In this document: piece by piece, positions 1 to 8,971 of the stretch
Layout: every line of letters begins with the position of its first letter
How positions within the stretch are numbered: the first letter of the stretch is position 1
Origin: Deltaproteobacteria bacterium
Lineage (GTDB): Bacteria > Desulfobacterota > GWC2-55-46 > S146-70
Direction: 5' to 3'
DNA length: 10,579 nucleotides
Assembly (NCBI GenBank): GCA_015492395.1
Contig: WGFD01000250.1
Location: forward strand, 1-10,579
Translations under genes and position numbers: made by a program
Notes under the pieces: generated by a model
Database searches by the model: none
The model's input: the letters and a program-made list of their open reading frames with translations, nothing else
Told to the model about the DNA's origin: nothing

Positions 1-1980
1 AGGTTCGGATACGAGAATGGGTATCTCGATACGGTGGATATCACATGGGCGGACAACGAGAGGGGCCACGGCCCCACCGGCACGGCCATAAGAACCGGCA
101 GACCCTCCATCGCGAAGAATATCCAGACAGATGCAAGGTTCACGCCGTGGAGGGATGAGGCTGTCAGACGTAACTACGTCTCTTCGATTGCAATTCCCCT
201 GAAGGACGCAGGCAGGCCGTTTGGCGCCGTAAATATATATTCGGAAAAACCGGACGCCTATGACGATGAAGAGGTAAAACTCCTTATTGATCTGGCAAAC
301 GATCTGGCTTACGGCATCGTCGCCCTTCGCACACGGACCGAGCGAAAGCAGGTGGCGTCGGCATTACGGGAGAGCGAAGAAAACCTCCGGTCTCTCGCCG
401 AAAATACAAACTACGGCATCCTGGTAAGCATAGGAGAAAGGCATGTCTTTGCCAACCGGCGGATATCGGAGATACTCGGATACACCATAGATGAACTCCA
501 CGAAACCACCATGAAGGACCTCACCCACCCGGATGAGTACGGCAAGGCAGCGGACCCATACCATAAGGATCAGGGAACACAGGCCGAACCAAAACAGTAT
601 GAAACGGTCTTACTCGCCAAGGACGGCCGCGGTATTCCCGTGGAGATCACATTCGCGACAACACTCTGGAAAGGCCAGGCGGCGGGATTGATAACGGTTC
701 AGGACATCACAGACCGCAAGAAGGCGGAAGAAGAACTGTCAAAACGGGTGAAGCAGCAGGCGGTGGTGGCCAAACTCGGACAGATTGCCTTGGCTAGCAA
801 TGACCTCTCCACTCTGATGGACAAGGCCGTGGAGATGGTCGCCGAGGCATTGAAGGTCGAGTATTGCAAAGTCCTGGAGCTTCTCCCCTGCGGCAAAGAG
901 TTGTTGCTCCGCGCGGGTGTCGGATGGAAAGAGGGGTTGGTCGGCAATACAACTGTCAGCTCCACCGCAAATTCGCAGGCCGGTTACACACTGCTCTCCA
1001 CAAAACCGGTGATCGTAGAGGATCTTCCCGGTGAAACACGTTTCAGCGGACCACAGTTGCTCCATGACCACGGTGTGGTAAGCGGCATAAGTGTGATCAT
1101 ACAAGGCACGGAGCGGACACTCGGCATCCTGGGCGCACATACCAGCCGGAAGAGAATATTCACAAAAAACGATATCAACTTCGTACAATCGATGGCAAAC
1201 GTCCTTGCCGAAGCGATAGAACGCGGCAAGGCGGAGGAAGAGCTGCAAAAACACCGCGAACGCCTCGAAGAGATGGTTGCGGACCGCACCGACGAGTTGA
1301 CCGCCGTCAACAGGGAGTTGGAGGCATTCTCCTATTCCGTCTCCCATGACCTGCGCGCGCCTCTCAGGGCCATCAACGGTTTCAGTCAGGCCCTGCTGGA
1401 AGAGTGCGGAAAGGAGCTGGATGATCAGGCCAGGGACTATCTCGGCCGAATGCGGACCGCCAGCCGACGCATGGGGAGACTCATCGACAACCTGCTGATA
1501 CTATCCCGGGTAACTCGCCACGAAATGCATCGTGAGCGTGTGGATCTCACCGAACTGGCGCGCAGCGTTGAAGAACACCTCATGGAGATGCAACCCGACC
1601 GGCAGATTGAGTTCATCATCCAGGAGCGGCTGCATGCGGAAGGCGACGGACAACTCTTGCGGATAGTCCTGGAAAACCTCCTCGGCAACGCCTGGAAATT
1701 CACCGGAAAGAAGACGGCGGCGCGCATTGAATTCGGAAGTATCGAAGTGGATGGAGAAAGGATATTCTTCGTACGCGACAATGGCGCAGGCTTTGACATG
1801 CGGTACGTGGAAAAGTTGTTTGCCCCCTTTCAGCGGCTGCACTCACGGATAGAGTTCGAGGGCACCGGCATCGGTCTGGCAACGGTGCAGCGCATCATAA
1901 CCCGCCATGGCGGCAGGGTGTGGGCCGAAGGTACGATGGGAAAGGAGGCGATATTTTACTTCACGCTACGACATGCCTGA
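1..1980 (+). CDS. Sensor histidine kinase, GAF-PAS-GAF-HisKA-HATPase (5' end cut by window edge)
   Basis: The frame is open from the first base, so the N-terminus lies outside the window; the GTG at 34 is probably an internal valine codon, not a start. Numbering from the first visible codon (659 residues seen), the order is a GAF domain (1 to about 105), a PAS domain (about 118-238), a second GAF domain (about 250-405), a short charged coiled coil, a HisKA dimerisation domain with phospho-accepting His449 in a SHDLRAPL H-box, and a HATPase domain with N-box Asn563, G1 box DNGAGF (from Asp593) and G2 box GTGIGL. There is no membrane segment in the visible part, so this portion is cytosolic. 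It would autophosphorylate in response to a ligand or redox cue sensed by GAF/PAS; no signal-binding residue is clear enough to name a ligand. The stop codon overlaps the start of the receiver gene, its likely phosphotransfer partner. The kinase assignment is firm; the signal is unknown. Confidence 0.93.
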   Translation, partial: RFGYENGYLDTVDITWADNERGHGPTGTAIRTGRPSIAKNIQTDARFTPWRDEAVRRNYVSSIAIPLKDAGRPFGAVNIYSEKPDAYDDEEVKLLIDLANDLAYGIVALRTRTERKQVASALRESEENLRSLAENTNYGILVSIGERHVFANRRISEILGYTIDELHETTMKDLTHPDEYGKAADPYHKDQGTQAEPKQYETVLLAKDGRGIPVEITFATTLWKGQAAGLITVQDITDRKKAEEELSKRVKQQAVVAKLGQIALASNDLSTLMDKAVEMVAEALKVEYCKVLELLPCGKELLLRAGVGWKEGLVGNTTVSSTANSQAGYTLLSTKPVIVEDLPGETRFSGPQLLHDHGVVSGISVIIQGTERTLGILGAHTSRKRIFTKNDINFVQSMANVLAEAIERGKAEEELQKHRERLEEMVADRTDELTAVNRELEAFSYSVSHDLRAPLRAINGFSQALLEECGKELDDQARDYLGRMRTASRRMGRLIDNLLILSRVTRHEMHRERVDLTELARSVEEHLMEMQPDRQIEFIIQERLHAEGDGQLLRIVLENLLGNAWKFTGKKTAARIEFGSIEVDGERIFFVRDNGAGFDMRYVEKLFAPFQRLHSRIEFEGTGIGLATVQRIITRHGGRVWAEGTMGKEAIFYFTLRHA

Positions 1981-2446
1981 AATGGAGATAGAGGTGGACG
2001 GTAATAGAACCATTCTTCTGGTCGAAGACAACCCCGATGACGAGATCCTGACCCTGCGGGAGCTCGCTCGGAACAATATCATCAACGAAGTGATAGTGGT
2101 CCGCGACGGGGCGGAGGCCTTGGACTACCTTTTCGGAGAAGGAAAATACGCGGACCGCGATACGGGCCTCTTGCCGGAGATCGTACTGCTCGACCTTAGA
2201 CTTCCCAAAATAGACGGTCTCGAGGTATTGCGGCGCCTGAGGGCCGACAAGCGGACAAAACTCCTTCCGGTTGTGATCTTTACCTCATCAGACCAGGAGC
2301 GGGATATTATCGAAGGATACGAACTCGGCTGCAACAGCTACATACGCAAACCGGTGGACTTTGCCCAATTCACCGAGGCGGTACGCCGGTTGGGAATGTT
2401 CTGGCTACTATTAAACACGGCTCCGCATGGCAAAAGGGAAGAGTGA
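1973..2446 (+). CDS. Single-domain response regulator, Rcp1-like
   Basis: This is a stand-alone receiver (157 residues) with no output domain. Visible features are the acidic pair Glu18-Asp19, phospho-accepting Asp74 in LLDLRLPKIDG, the switch residue Thr104 in FTSS, and Lys126-Pro127. The long insert between beta2 and beta3, with a YLFGEGKY-like stretch, is typical of the Rcp1 subgroup that pairs with phytochrome-type and other PAS/GAF kinases. Two ATGs compete: 1973, which overlaps the upstream stop by 8 nt, and 1982, two nt past that stop. An AAAGGAGG at 1941-1948 is too far from either for normal spacing, so initiation probably depends on coupling to the upstream gene. An ATG at 1907 lies deep in the kinase frame and would add 22 residues outside the receiver fold, so I rejected it. 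The position between two kinases suggests it relays phosphate or acts by binding a partner. The family is certain; the exact start is not. Confidence 0.9.
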   Translation: MPEMEIEVDGNRTILLVEDNPDDEILTLRELARNNIINEVIVVRDGAEALDYLFGEGKYADRDTGLLPEIVLLDLRLPKIDGLEVLRRLRADKRTKLLPVVIFTSSDQERDIIEGYELGCNSYIRKPVDFAQFTEAVRRLGMFWLLLNTAPHGKREE

Positions 2447-2447
2447 A

Positions 2448-4370
2448 ATGGCCGACCCTTTGAATGTCTTAATCATAGAGGATTCGGAAGATGATGCCAT
2501 GCTGCTTGTCAATGAACTGAGGCGCGGCGGCTACGAACCGGTGTTTGAACGCGTGGAAACGGCCGAAGCGATGGTTTCCTCGCTCAAAAGAAAGCAGTGG
2601 GATATCATCATCTCCGACTACGCCATGCCGGGTTTCATCGGTCTTGACGCGCTGGGATTATTGAAGGAGAGCGGCATGGACATACCGTTCATCATAGTAT
2701 CCGGTACGATCGGCGAAGACACGGCCGTAGAGGCAATGCTTGCCGGCGCCCACGACTACATCATGAAGGATCGGCTCAAAAGGTTGACCCCGGCAATTCA
2801 GCGAGAACTCCGCGAGGCAAAGATGCGACTGAGGCACAAGCTGGTGGAGGAAGAACGCGCCCGCCTGAGTATGGCCGTGGAGCAAGCCGGGGAGACCATC
2901 ATCATTACCGACGTGAAAGGAACCATCACCTACGTCAATCCCACTTTCAAGCGGATAACGGGCTTCAGCCGGGAGGAGGCCATCGGACAGACCCCGCATA
3001 TCCTCAAAAGTGGAAAGCACGACAGGGCGTTTTACGAAGACCTATGGAACACCGTCACATCCGGCAAGGTATGGACGGGGCACTTTATCAACAAGAAGAA
3101 GAACGGCGAACTTTACGAAGAAGACGCCACAATCTCGCCGATCATAGACTCATCCGGCAAGATAGTGGCATACGTTGCCGTAATGCGTGATGTGAGCAAC
3201 GACGTGCAGCTCAGGCGTCAACTGCTTCAGGCACAGAAGATGGAGGCCGTAGGGATCCTGGCCGGAGGAATCGCCCACGACTTTAACAACCTGCTGACAA
3301 CTATCCAGGGCTTTACCGATCTGGCCATGGTGCGGCTTAATGAAGACGACCTTATATATAAAGATCTGAAGAAGGTAAAACACGCCTCCGTGCGCGCAGC
3401 GGATCTTACGCGCCAATTGCTCATATTCGGTCGAAAGCAGCCCATGGAGCTCACCCTCATCGACCTCAACGCCACAATCAACGGTCTGGTCAAGATGCTG
3501 AACCGCCTCATAGGCGAAGACATTGCCGTAAAGACGGATCTAGCCTCCGACGCCTGCATCGTCAAGGCTGATGAGGGGAACATCGAACAGGTTATAATGA
3601 ACCTCGTCGTCAATGCCCGGGATGCCATGCCGGACGGGGGAGAACTCACTATAAAGACCGAAAGCGTAACACTGGGTGAAGAGTACTGCAGGGCAGTCAG
3701 TTACGCGCGGCCCGGCAGGTTCATCCGCCTGTCGATCTCCGACACCGGCCTCGGCATAGAGGACAAGTTGCTTCGCCACATCTTTGAACCCTTCTTTACA
3801 ACCAAAGATATCGGAAAGGGCACCGGCCTCGGCCTCGCCGTCGTATATGGCATCGTCAAGCAACACGAAGGATGGATAAACGTCCACAGCGCACAGGGGC
3901 AGGGTACGACATTCAGGATATACCTTCCGGCCCGGCAGGGAAAGGTTCAGAGCAGGGTCAAAGAGACTGTTGCCTCTTATGATCTTCACGGCGACGGTGA
4001 ACGGATCTTGCTGGTGGAGGATGAAGAAGGAGTACGTGAAGTCGAAAATGAAATACTCTGCAAGAATGGTTATACCGTCTTTAAGGCCGCCAATGTGAAA
4101 GAAGCCATCGAAATCTTCGAGAAGGAGAAAGGAGACTTCCACATGGTCTTCAGTGATGTGATCCTGCCCGACAATACCGGCCTGCAACTGATCGACCGGT
4201 TGCTCAGCCTTAAGCCCGGACTTAAGGTTCTGCTGTGCAGCGGCTATACGGATGACAAGTCACAGTGGCCCATCATACGCGAGAAAGGGTACCACTACCT
4301 GCAAAAGCCGTACGCGCTGCCGGACCTGCTCAAGATGATAAAAGAGATACTGACCGGCCGGACAGAATAG
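2448..4370 (+). CDS. Hybrid histidine kinase, REC-PAS-HisKA-HATPase-REC
   Basis: The product has 640 residues. An N-terminal receiver (1 to about 125) has Glu11-Asp12, phospho-accepting Asp57, Ser85 and Lys107; the usual Lys-Pro is Lys-Asp here, as in other N-terminal receivers of this type. A PAS domain follows (about 140-262). HisKA has His277 in the motif GGIAHDFNNLL, then HATPase with Asn389, Asp432 (ISDTGLGI) and GKGTGLGL. A C-terminal receiver (about 518-640) has Asp525, Asp570 and Lys620-Pro621. There is no membrane segment, so it is cytosolic. The two receivers bracket the kinase core: the first could take phosphate from the upstream kinase and the last is fit for an internal phosphorelay, but no histidine phosphotransfer domain is present. 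I chose the ATG at 2448, one nt after the previous stop and just after a purine-rich AAGGGAAGAG; an ATG at 2427 would add seven residues before the receiver fold. This is the last gene of the cassette. Confidence 0.92.
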   Translation: MADPLNVLIIEDSEDDAMLLVNELRRGGYEPVFERVETAEAMVSSLKRKQWDIIISDYAMPGFIGLDALGLLKESGMDIPFIIVSGTIGEDTAVEAMLAGAHDYIMKDRLKRLTPAIQRELREAKMRLRHKLVEEERARLSMAVEQAGETIIITDVKGTITYVNPTFKRITGFSREEAIGQTPHILKSGKHDRAFYEDLWNTVTSGKVWTGHFINKKKNGELYEEDATISPIIDSSGKIVAYVAVMRDVSNDVQLRRQLLQAQKMEAVGILAGGIAHDFNNLLTTIQGFTDLAMVRLNEDDLIYKDLKKVKHASVRAADLTRQLLIFGRKQPMELTLIDLNATINGLVKMLNRLIGEDIAVKTDLASDACIVKADEGNIEQVIMNLVVNARDAMPDGGELTIKTESVTLGEEYCRAVSYARPGRFIRLSISDTGLGIEDKLLRHIFEPFFTTKDIGKGTGLGLAVVYGIVKQHEGWINVHSAQGQGTTFRIYLPARQGKVQSRVKETVASYDLHGDGERILLVEDEEGVREVENEILCKNGYTVFKAANVKEAIEIFEKEKGDFHMVFSDVILPDNTGLQLIDRLLSLKPGLKVLLCSGYTDDKSQWPIIREKGYHYLQKPYALPDLLKMIKEILTGRTE

Positions 4371-4380
4371 CGCAATCAAT

Positions 4381-4463
4381 CTTGATAAACTCGTAAAAAG
4401 TCGAAAATAGGGACGGCACAGCAAAAAATCCAGATACAAGACAAACGGGTCCTGAGGAATGAT
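4381..4463. repeat. Truncated dispersed repeat, MITE-like (left portion)
   Basis: The stretch begins with the motif AAACTCGTAAAAAGTCGAAA (4388-4407), continues through GACGGCACAGCAAAAAA and ends near CCTGAGGAATGA. From memory this order of motifs matches the left part of a non-coding dispersed element found in many Desulfobacterota and Nitrospirota genomes. Its other end would carry the inverted partner (GACTTTTTACGAGTT-like), which is absent here, so the copy looks truncated, with unrelated palindromic repeats following it. The match rests on recollection, not on a second copy in this window. Confidence 0.5.
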
Positions 4464-4471
4464 ATGCCTGC

Positions 4472-4503
4472 GCCTGCCTGTGCGTATCCACGCGCAGACG
4501 GGC
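4472..4503. repeat. REP-like imperfect palindrome
   Basis: A 14-nt arm starting GCCTGCCTG (4472-4485) faces its complement (4490-4503) across a 4-nt loop. Eleven of 14 positions are Watson-Crick pairs, two more would be G-U in RNA, and one is a mismatch. The 9-mer GCCTGCCTG recurs at 6324-6332 on the other side of the antiporter. There is no T tract after the stem, so it does not look like a terminator for the hybrid kinase gene. Confidence 0.6.
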
Positions 4504-4512
4504 GTCCACCTG

Positions 4513-4566
4513 GCATGTTGAAGCTCCCCGCAGCAAGCTGCGGGAAATGCGCTCGCTATGCATGTT
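4513..4566. repeat. Hairpin-bearing repeat unit flanked by 7-nt direct repeats
   Basis: The core is a perfect 8-bp inverted repeat, CCCGCAGC at 4527-4534 and GCTGCGGG at 4537-4544, with only AA between. On the left is GTTGAAGCT (4517-4525) and on the right GCTCGCTATG (4551-4560); both are found again, fused, at 6268-6283. The whole unit lies between two copies of GCATGTT (4513-4519 and 4560-4566), which could be a target duplication. There is no T tract, so a repeat unit is more likely than a terminator. Confidence 0.6.
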
Positions 4567-4613
4567 CACAGAGCTTCCCTAATCTTGAAACTATAGACTT
4601 GACTGTAGTTGAC

Positions 4614-4620
4614 AGGTGAG
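4614..4620 (+). promoter_or_regulatory. Ribosome binding site of the antiporter gene
   Basis: AGGTGAG stands 8 nt before the ATG at 4629, a normal distance, and supports that start. Just upstream TTGAC occurs twice (4599-4603 and 4609-4613). I could not place a convincing -35/-10 pair in this gap; the best -10-like string is TATAGA at 4592-4597, without a good -35. Confidence 0.6.
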
Positions 4621-4628
4621 ACAGACCG

Positions 4629-6272
4629 ATGCCGGTATTCGACAGTATATTCTCCGAAATTGCCGCACTTCTCATGATATCGGTGTTTATCGGCGCCCTG
4701 GCATTGTGGCTCCGGCAACCGCTTATCATGGCCTTCATCATTGTCGGCATCCTTGTCGGGCCGGCCGGCCTCGATTGGGTGCACTCCCGTGACCAGGTGG
4801 ACCTGTTCGCCAAGCTCGGCATCGCACTCCTTCTCTTTATAGTCGGCCTGAAGCTCGACCCCCACCTGATCCGATCCGTCGGGCTGGTTGCGGTTGTGGC
4901 AGGACTGGGCCAGATACTGTTAACGGCGATCCTGGGATACCTCATCGCCCTGGCCATTGGTCTGGACACGACGGCCTCCTTCTACGTCGCCCTGGCCCTC
5001 ACCTTTTCCAGCACCATCATCATCGTCAAACTGCTTACCGATAAAAGAGAGATAGACGCACTGCACGGCCGTATCGCCCTGGGTGTCCTTATCATGCAGG
5101 ACATCGTGGTGGTTCTTGTAATGACAGGGCTGGCGGCATTCGGCGGTGAAAACATGGAAGGGCTCTTGGGAAAAGAGGCCTTTATGGTCATCGCCAGGGG
5201 CACAGGTTTCCTGATATTTTCAGGACTCTCCGCCCGCTACGCACTTCCGGCCCTGCTGCGCCTGCTCGCCCGGTCAACGGAGATTCTTGTACTGTTCGCC
5301 ATCGCATGGGCGGTCGGACTCGCGTCGCTGGGAGTGGGCCTGGGGTTCACCAAGGAGGTAGGCGCCTTCCTTGCGGGGATTACGCTCGCCGCCACTCCAT
5401 ACCGTGCGATCATCGCCGCGCGGCTGGTAAGCCTGCGCGACTTCATGCTCTTGTTCTTCTTCATCGCCCTTGGTGTCACTATAGATGTGGCACACCTGGG
5501 AACAGAGATAGGACCGGCGATCCTGCTGTCCATCTTCGTACTGATAGCGAAGCCGCTCATGGTGATGAGTTTTCTGGGGGTTATGGGTTACCGGAAACAT
5601 ACGAGCGCCCTGTCCGGCCTTGCGCTAGGCCAGATAAGTGAATTCTCCCTTATCCTGGCGACCATTGGCCTGGGTCTGGGGCAGATAGACGAGACGACGG
5701 TAGGATTGATCGCGCTGGTGGGACTGATCACTATCGGAGTATCAACATACATAATCATGTACGCGCACCCGTTGTATGAGCGCCTTGCACCATGGCTCGG
5801 CATATTCGAAAGAAAGATGCCTCACCCCGAAGATATCACCGGTGACGAGACCGGGCGGCATCCGTCCCGGGTCGACGTGATAGTCTTCGGGCTGGGCCGG
5901 TATGGCAGTAACATCGCTCAAGAGTTGCATCAGCGCGGCATAAAGGTACTCGGCGTGGACTTCGACCCGGAGGTGGTGGACTACTGGCGCAGGAAGGACC
6001 TGTTGACATTCTACGGGGACGCGGAAGATCCGGAGTATCCTCACGCCCTTCCGCTCGGCGAAGTGAGATGGGTGGTAAGTACAATCCGCGAGAAGGACGT
6101 CAACTTGACACTGCTCCACGCCCTGCGCCACCACGGCTACCACGGACGGGTGGCGGTGACCGCTCACTCCGAAGACCTGCATAAAGTCCTAAAAGGGGCC
6201 GGCGCGGACCTAGTGCTGCTCCCGTTCCAGGATGCCGCCGCCGAGGCGGCGGACATACTGACGGGAGGTTGA
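4629..6272 (+). CDS. CPA2-family cation:proton antiporter with TrkA-N (RCK) domain, Kef-like
   Basis: The product has 547 residues. The first 385 or so are a series of about 12 strongly hydrophobic segments forming the Na+/H+ exchanger fold in the inner membrane. Family signatures are the FSSTIIIVKLL stretch and the Gln157-Asp158 pair in VLIMQDIVVV; Asp158 is the expected ion-binding acid of CPA2 transporters. A cytosolic Rossmann domain follows (about 415-535) with GLGRYG from Gly421 and an acidic VDFDP after the second strand, as expected for NAD(H) rather than NADP(H). The protein ends soon after this domain, with no TrkA-C domain. It should exchange K+ or Na+ for protons, gated by dinucleotide. 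No KefF/KefG-type partner is visible, so glutathione gating as in E. coli KefB/KefC should not be assumed. The gene appears to be a single transcription unit, isolated by repeats on both sides, and converges on icd. Confidence 0.92.
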   Translation: MPVFDSIFSEIAALLMISVFIGALALWLRQPLIMAFIIVGILVGPAGLDWVHSRDQVDLFAKLGIALLLFIVGLKLDPHLIRSVGLVAVVAGLGQILLTAILGYLIALAIGLDTTASFYVALALTFSSTIIIVKLLTDKREIDALHGRIALGVLIMQDIVVVLVMTGLAAFGGENMEGLLGKEAFMVIARGTGFLIFSGLSARYALPALLRLLARSTEILVLFAIAWAVGLASLGVGLGFTKEVGAFLAGITLAATPYRAIIAARLVSLRDFMLLFFFIALGVTIDVAHLGTEIGPAILLSIFVLIAKPLMVMSFLGVMGYRKHTSALSGLALGQISEFSLILATIGLGLGQIDETTVGLIALVGLITIGVSTYIIMYAHPLYERLAPWLGIFERKMPHPEDITGDETGRHPSRVDVIVFGLGRYGSNIAQELHQRGIKVLGVDFDPEVVDYWRRKDLLTFYGDAEDPEYPHALPLGEVRWVVSTIREKDVNLTLLHALRHHGYHGRVAVTAHSEDLHKVLKGAGADLVLLPFQDAAAEAADILTGG

Positions 6273-6283
6273 AGCTCGCTATG
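6268..6283. repeat. Collapsed copy of the 4513-4566 repeat unit, overlapping the antiporter stop
   Basis: These 16 nt are the 9-mer GTTGAAGCT and the 10-mer GCTCGCTATG fused through their shared GCT. In the copy at 4517-4560 the same two words are separated by the hairpin. Loss of 28 nt between two GCT triplets (4523-4525 and 4551-4553) would give exactly this sequence. The antiporter's TGA stop (6270-6272) lies inside the repeat. Confidence 0.55.
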
Positions 6284-6354
6284 GCAGACAGGGAATCTAC
6301 TTATGCAAGGAATTATCCGACCCGCCTGCCTGCCTGTTAATCCTGGCAGACAGG
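6283..6354. repeat. REP-like repeats with CCTGCCTGCC / GGCAGACAGG arms
   Basis: GGCAGACAGG occurs twice in direct orientation (6283-6292 and 6345-6354). Between them CCTGCCTGCC (6325-6334) is its inverted partner with one mismatch, forming a 9-of-10 bp stem around a 10-nt loop with the second copy. The arm sequence is the same family as the palindrome at 4472-4503. This lies in the convergent gap between the antiporter and icd. Neither orientation has a T tract, so I do not call it a terminator, although it could still hinder read-through. I see nothing else in 6355-6399. Confidence 0.55.
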
Positions 6355-6399
6355 TCAATCTGATGGACAGCCGGAAGGTCGGATGAACCCGGGCGCTCC

Positions 6400-8724
<2,325 letters not shown>

Positions 8725-8726
8725 TT

Positions 8727-8738
8727 ATCATCGATGAT
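8727..8738. promoter_or_regulatory. Perfect 12-bp palindrome upstream of icd
   Basis: ATCATCGATGAT is a perfect dyad, with AT-rich TATGAT, TAAAAT and TATAAC hexamers beside or overlapping it on the minus strand. Its place about 95 nt before the icd start suits an operator overlapping the icd promoter. I could not pick one -35/-10 pair with good spacing; the best is TTGCCC with TAAAAT at 15 nt. Confidence 0.35.
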
Positions 8739-8816
8739 CATAGGGCAACATGACCCTCTCAACAGTTTTGTGCAAACACTCCGGTAACCCAGTGAAAGAG
8801 CCGGGAAACCGAGCCT

Positions 8817-8835
8817 CCGCCGCCTTTGGCGGCGG
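8817..8835. other. Perfect 8-bp GC hairpin in the DUF2294-icd gap
   Basis: CCGCCGCC and GGCGGCGG pair perfectly around TTT. It stands just downstream, in minus-strand direction, of the U-tract hairpin at 8840-8882. Further on at 8782-8811 is a weaker dyad: CGGT and CCC on the left mirrored by GGG and ACCG on the right, with AA facing AA between the two short stems. Together they make the icd 5' region unusually rich in potential RNA structure. I do not recognise a known riboswitch in it. Confidence 0.5.
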
Positions 8836-8839
8836 CCAC

Positions 8840-8882
8840 AAAAAAACCGACACAAAGATCCCGTTACAAAATCCCATGTCGG
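8840..8882 (-). terminator. Terminator-like hairpin after the DUF2294 gene
   Basis: Read on the minus strand, CCGACA (8882-8877) and TGTCGG (8852-8847) form a 6-bp stem followed directly by seven T residues (8846-8840). The loop is long (24 nt) and only partly able to pair, so the stem is weaker than in a textbook rho-independent terminator. It lies about 90 nt past the DUF2294 stop and would separate that transcript from icd. Confidence 0.5.
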
Positions 8883-8893
8883 CTTACCCTTAA

Positions 8894-8922
8894 GCTGCCA
8901 CTCTTTCAAAGGAAAGAGCAGC
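8894..8922. other. Hairpin downstream of the DUF2294 gene
   Basis: CTCTTTC (8901-8907) and GAAAGAG (8912-8918) pair perfectly around AAAG. The stem is lengthened by GCTG (8894-8897) and CAGC (8919-8922) with a 3-nt bulge. On the minus strand it precedes the U-tract hairpin, so the two may form one structured 3' end. GAAAGAG also occurs at 8794-8800 and could compete for the same partner strand. Confidence 0.5.
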
Positions 8923-8971
8923 CTCTTACCTGTCCGCCTCGAACACGACTACAAATTTAAGTCAGCCGCTG

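Noticed and set aside
3540..4187. Open frame of 215 codons on the - strand within the hybrid kinase gene
   Set aside because: The + strand encodes clear HATPase and receiver motifs here; the antisense frame has no ribosome site and no family resemblance.
4527..4544. CCCGCAGC/GCTGCGGG hairpin as a terminator of the signalling cassette
   Set aside because: It is more than 150 nt past the stop and has no T tract; its outer parts recur at 6268-6283, which fits a repeat better.
8764..8852. Cyclic-di-GMP (GEMM-I) riboswitch on the + strand, suggested by GCAAAC, GAAA and GAGCC words in order
   Set aside because: The conserved GGACGCAAAGCC segment and the pairing of the two aptamer stems are absent, and there is no gene downstream on that strand.
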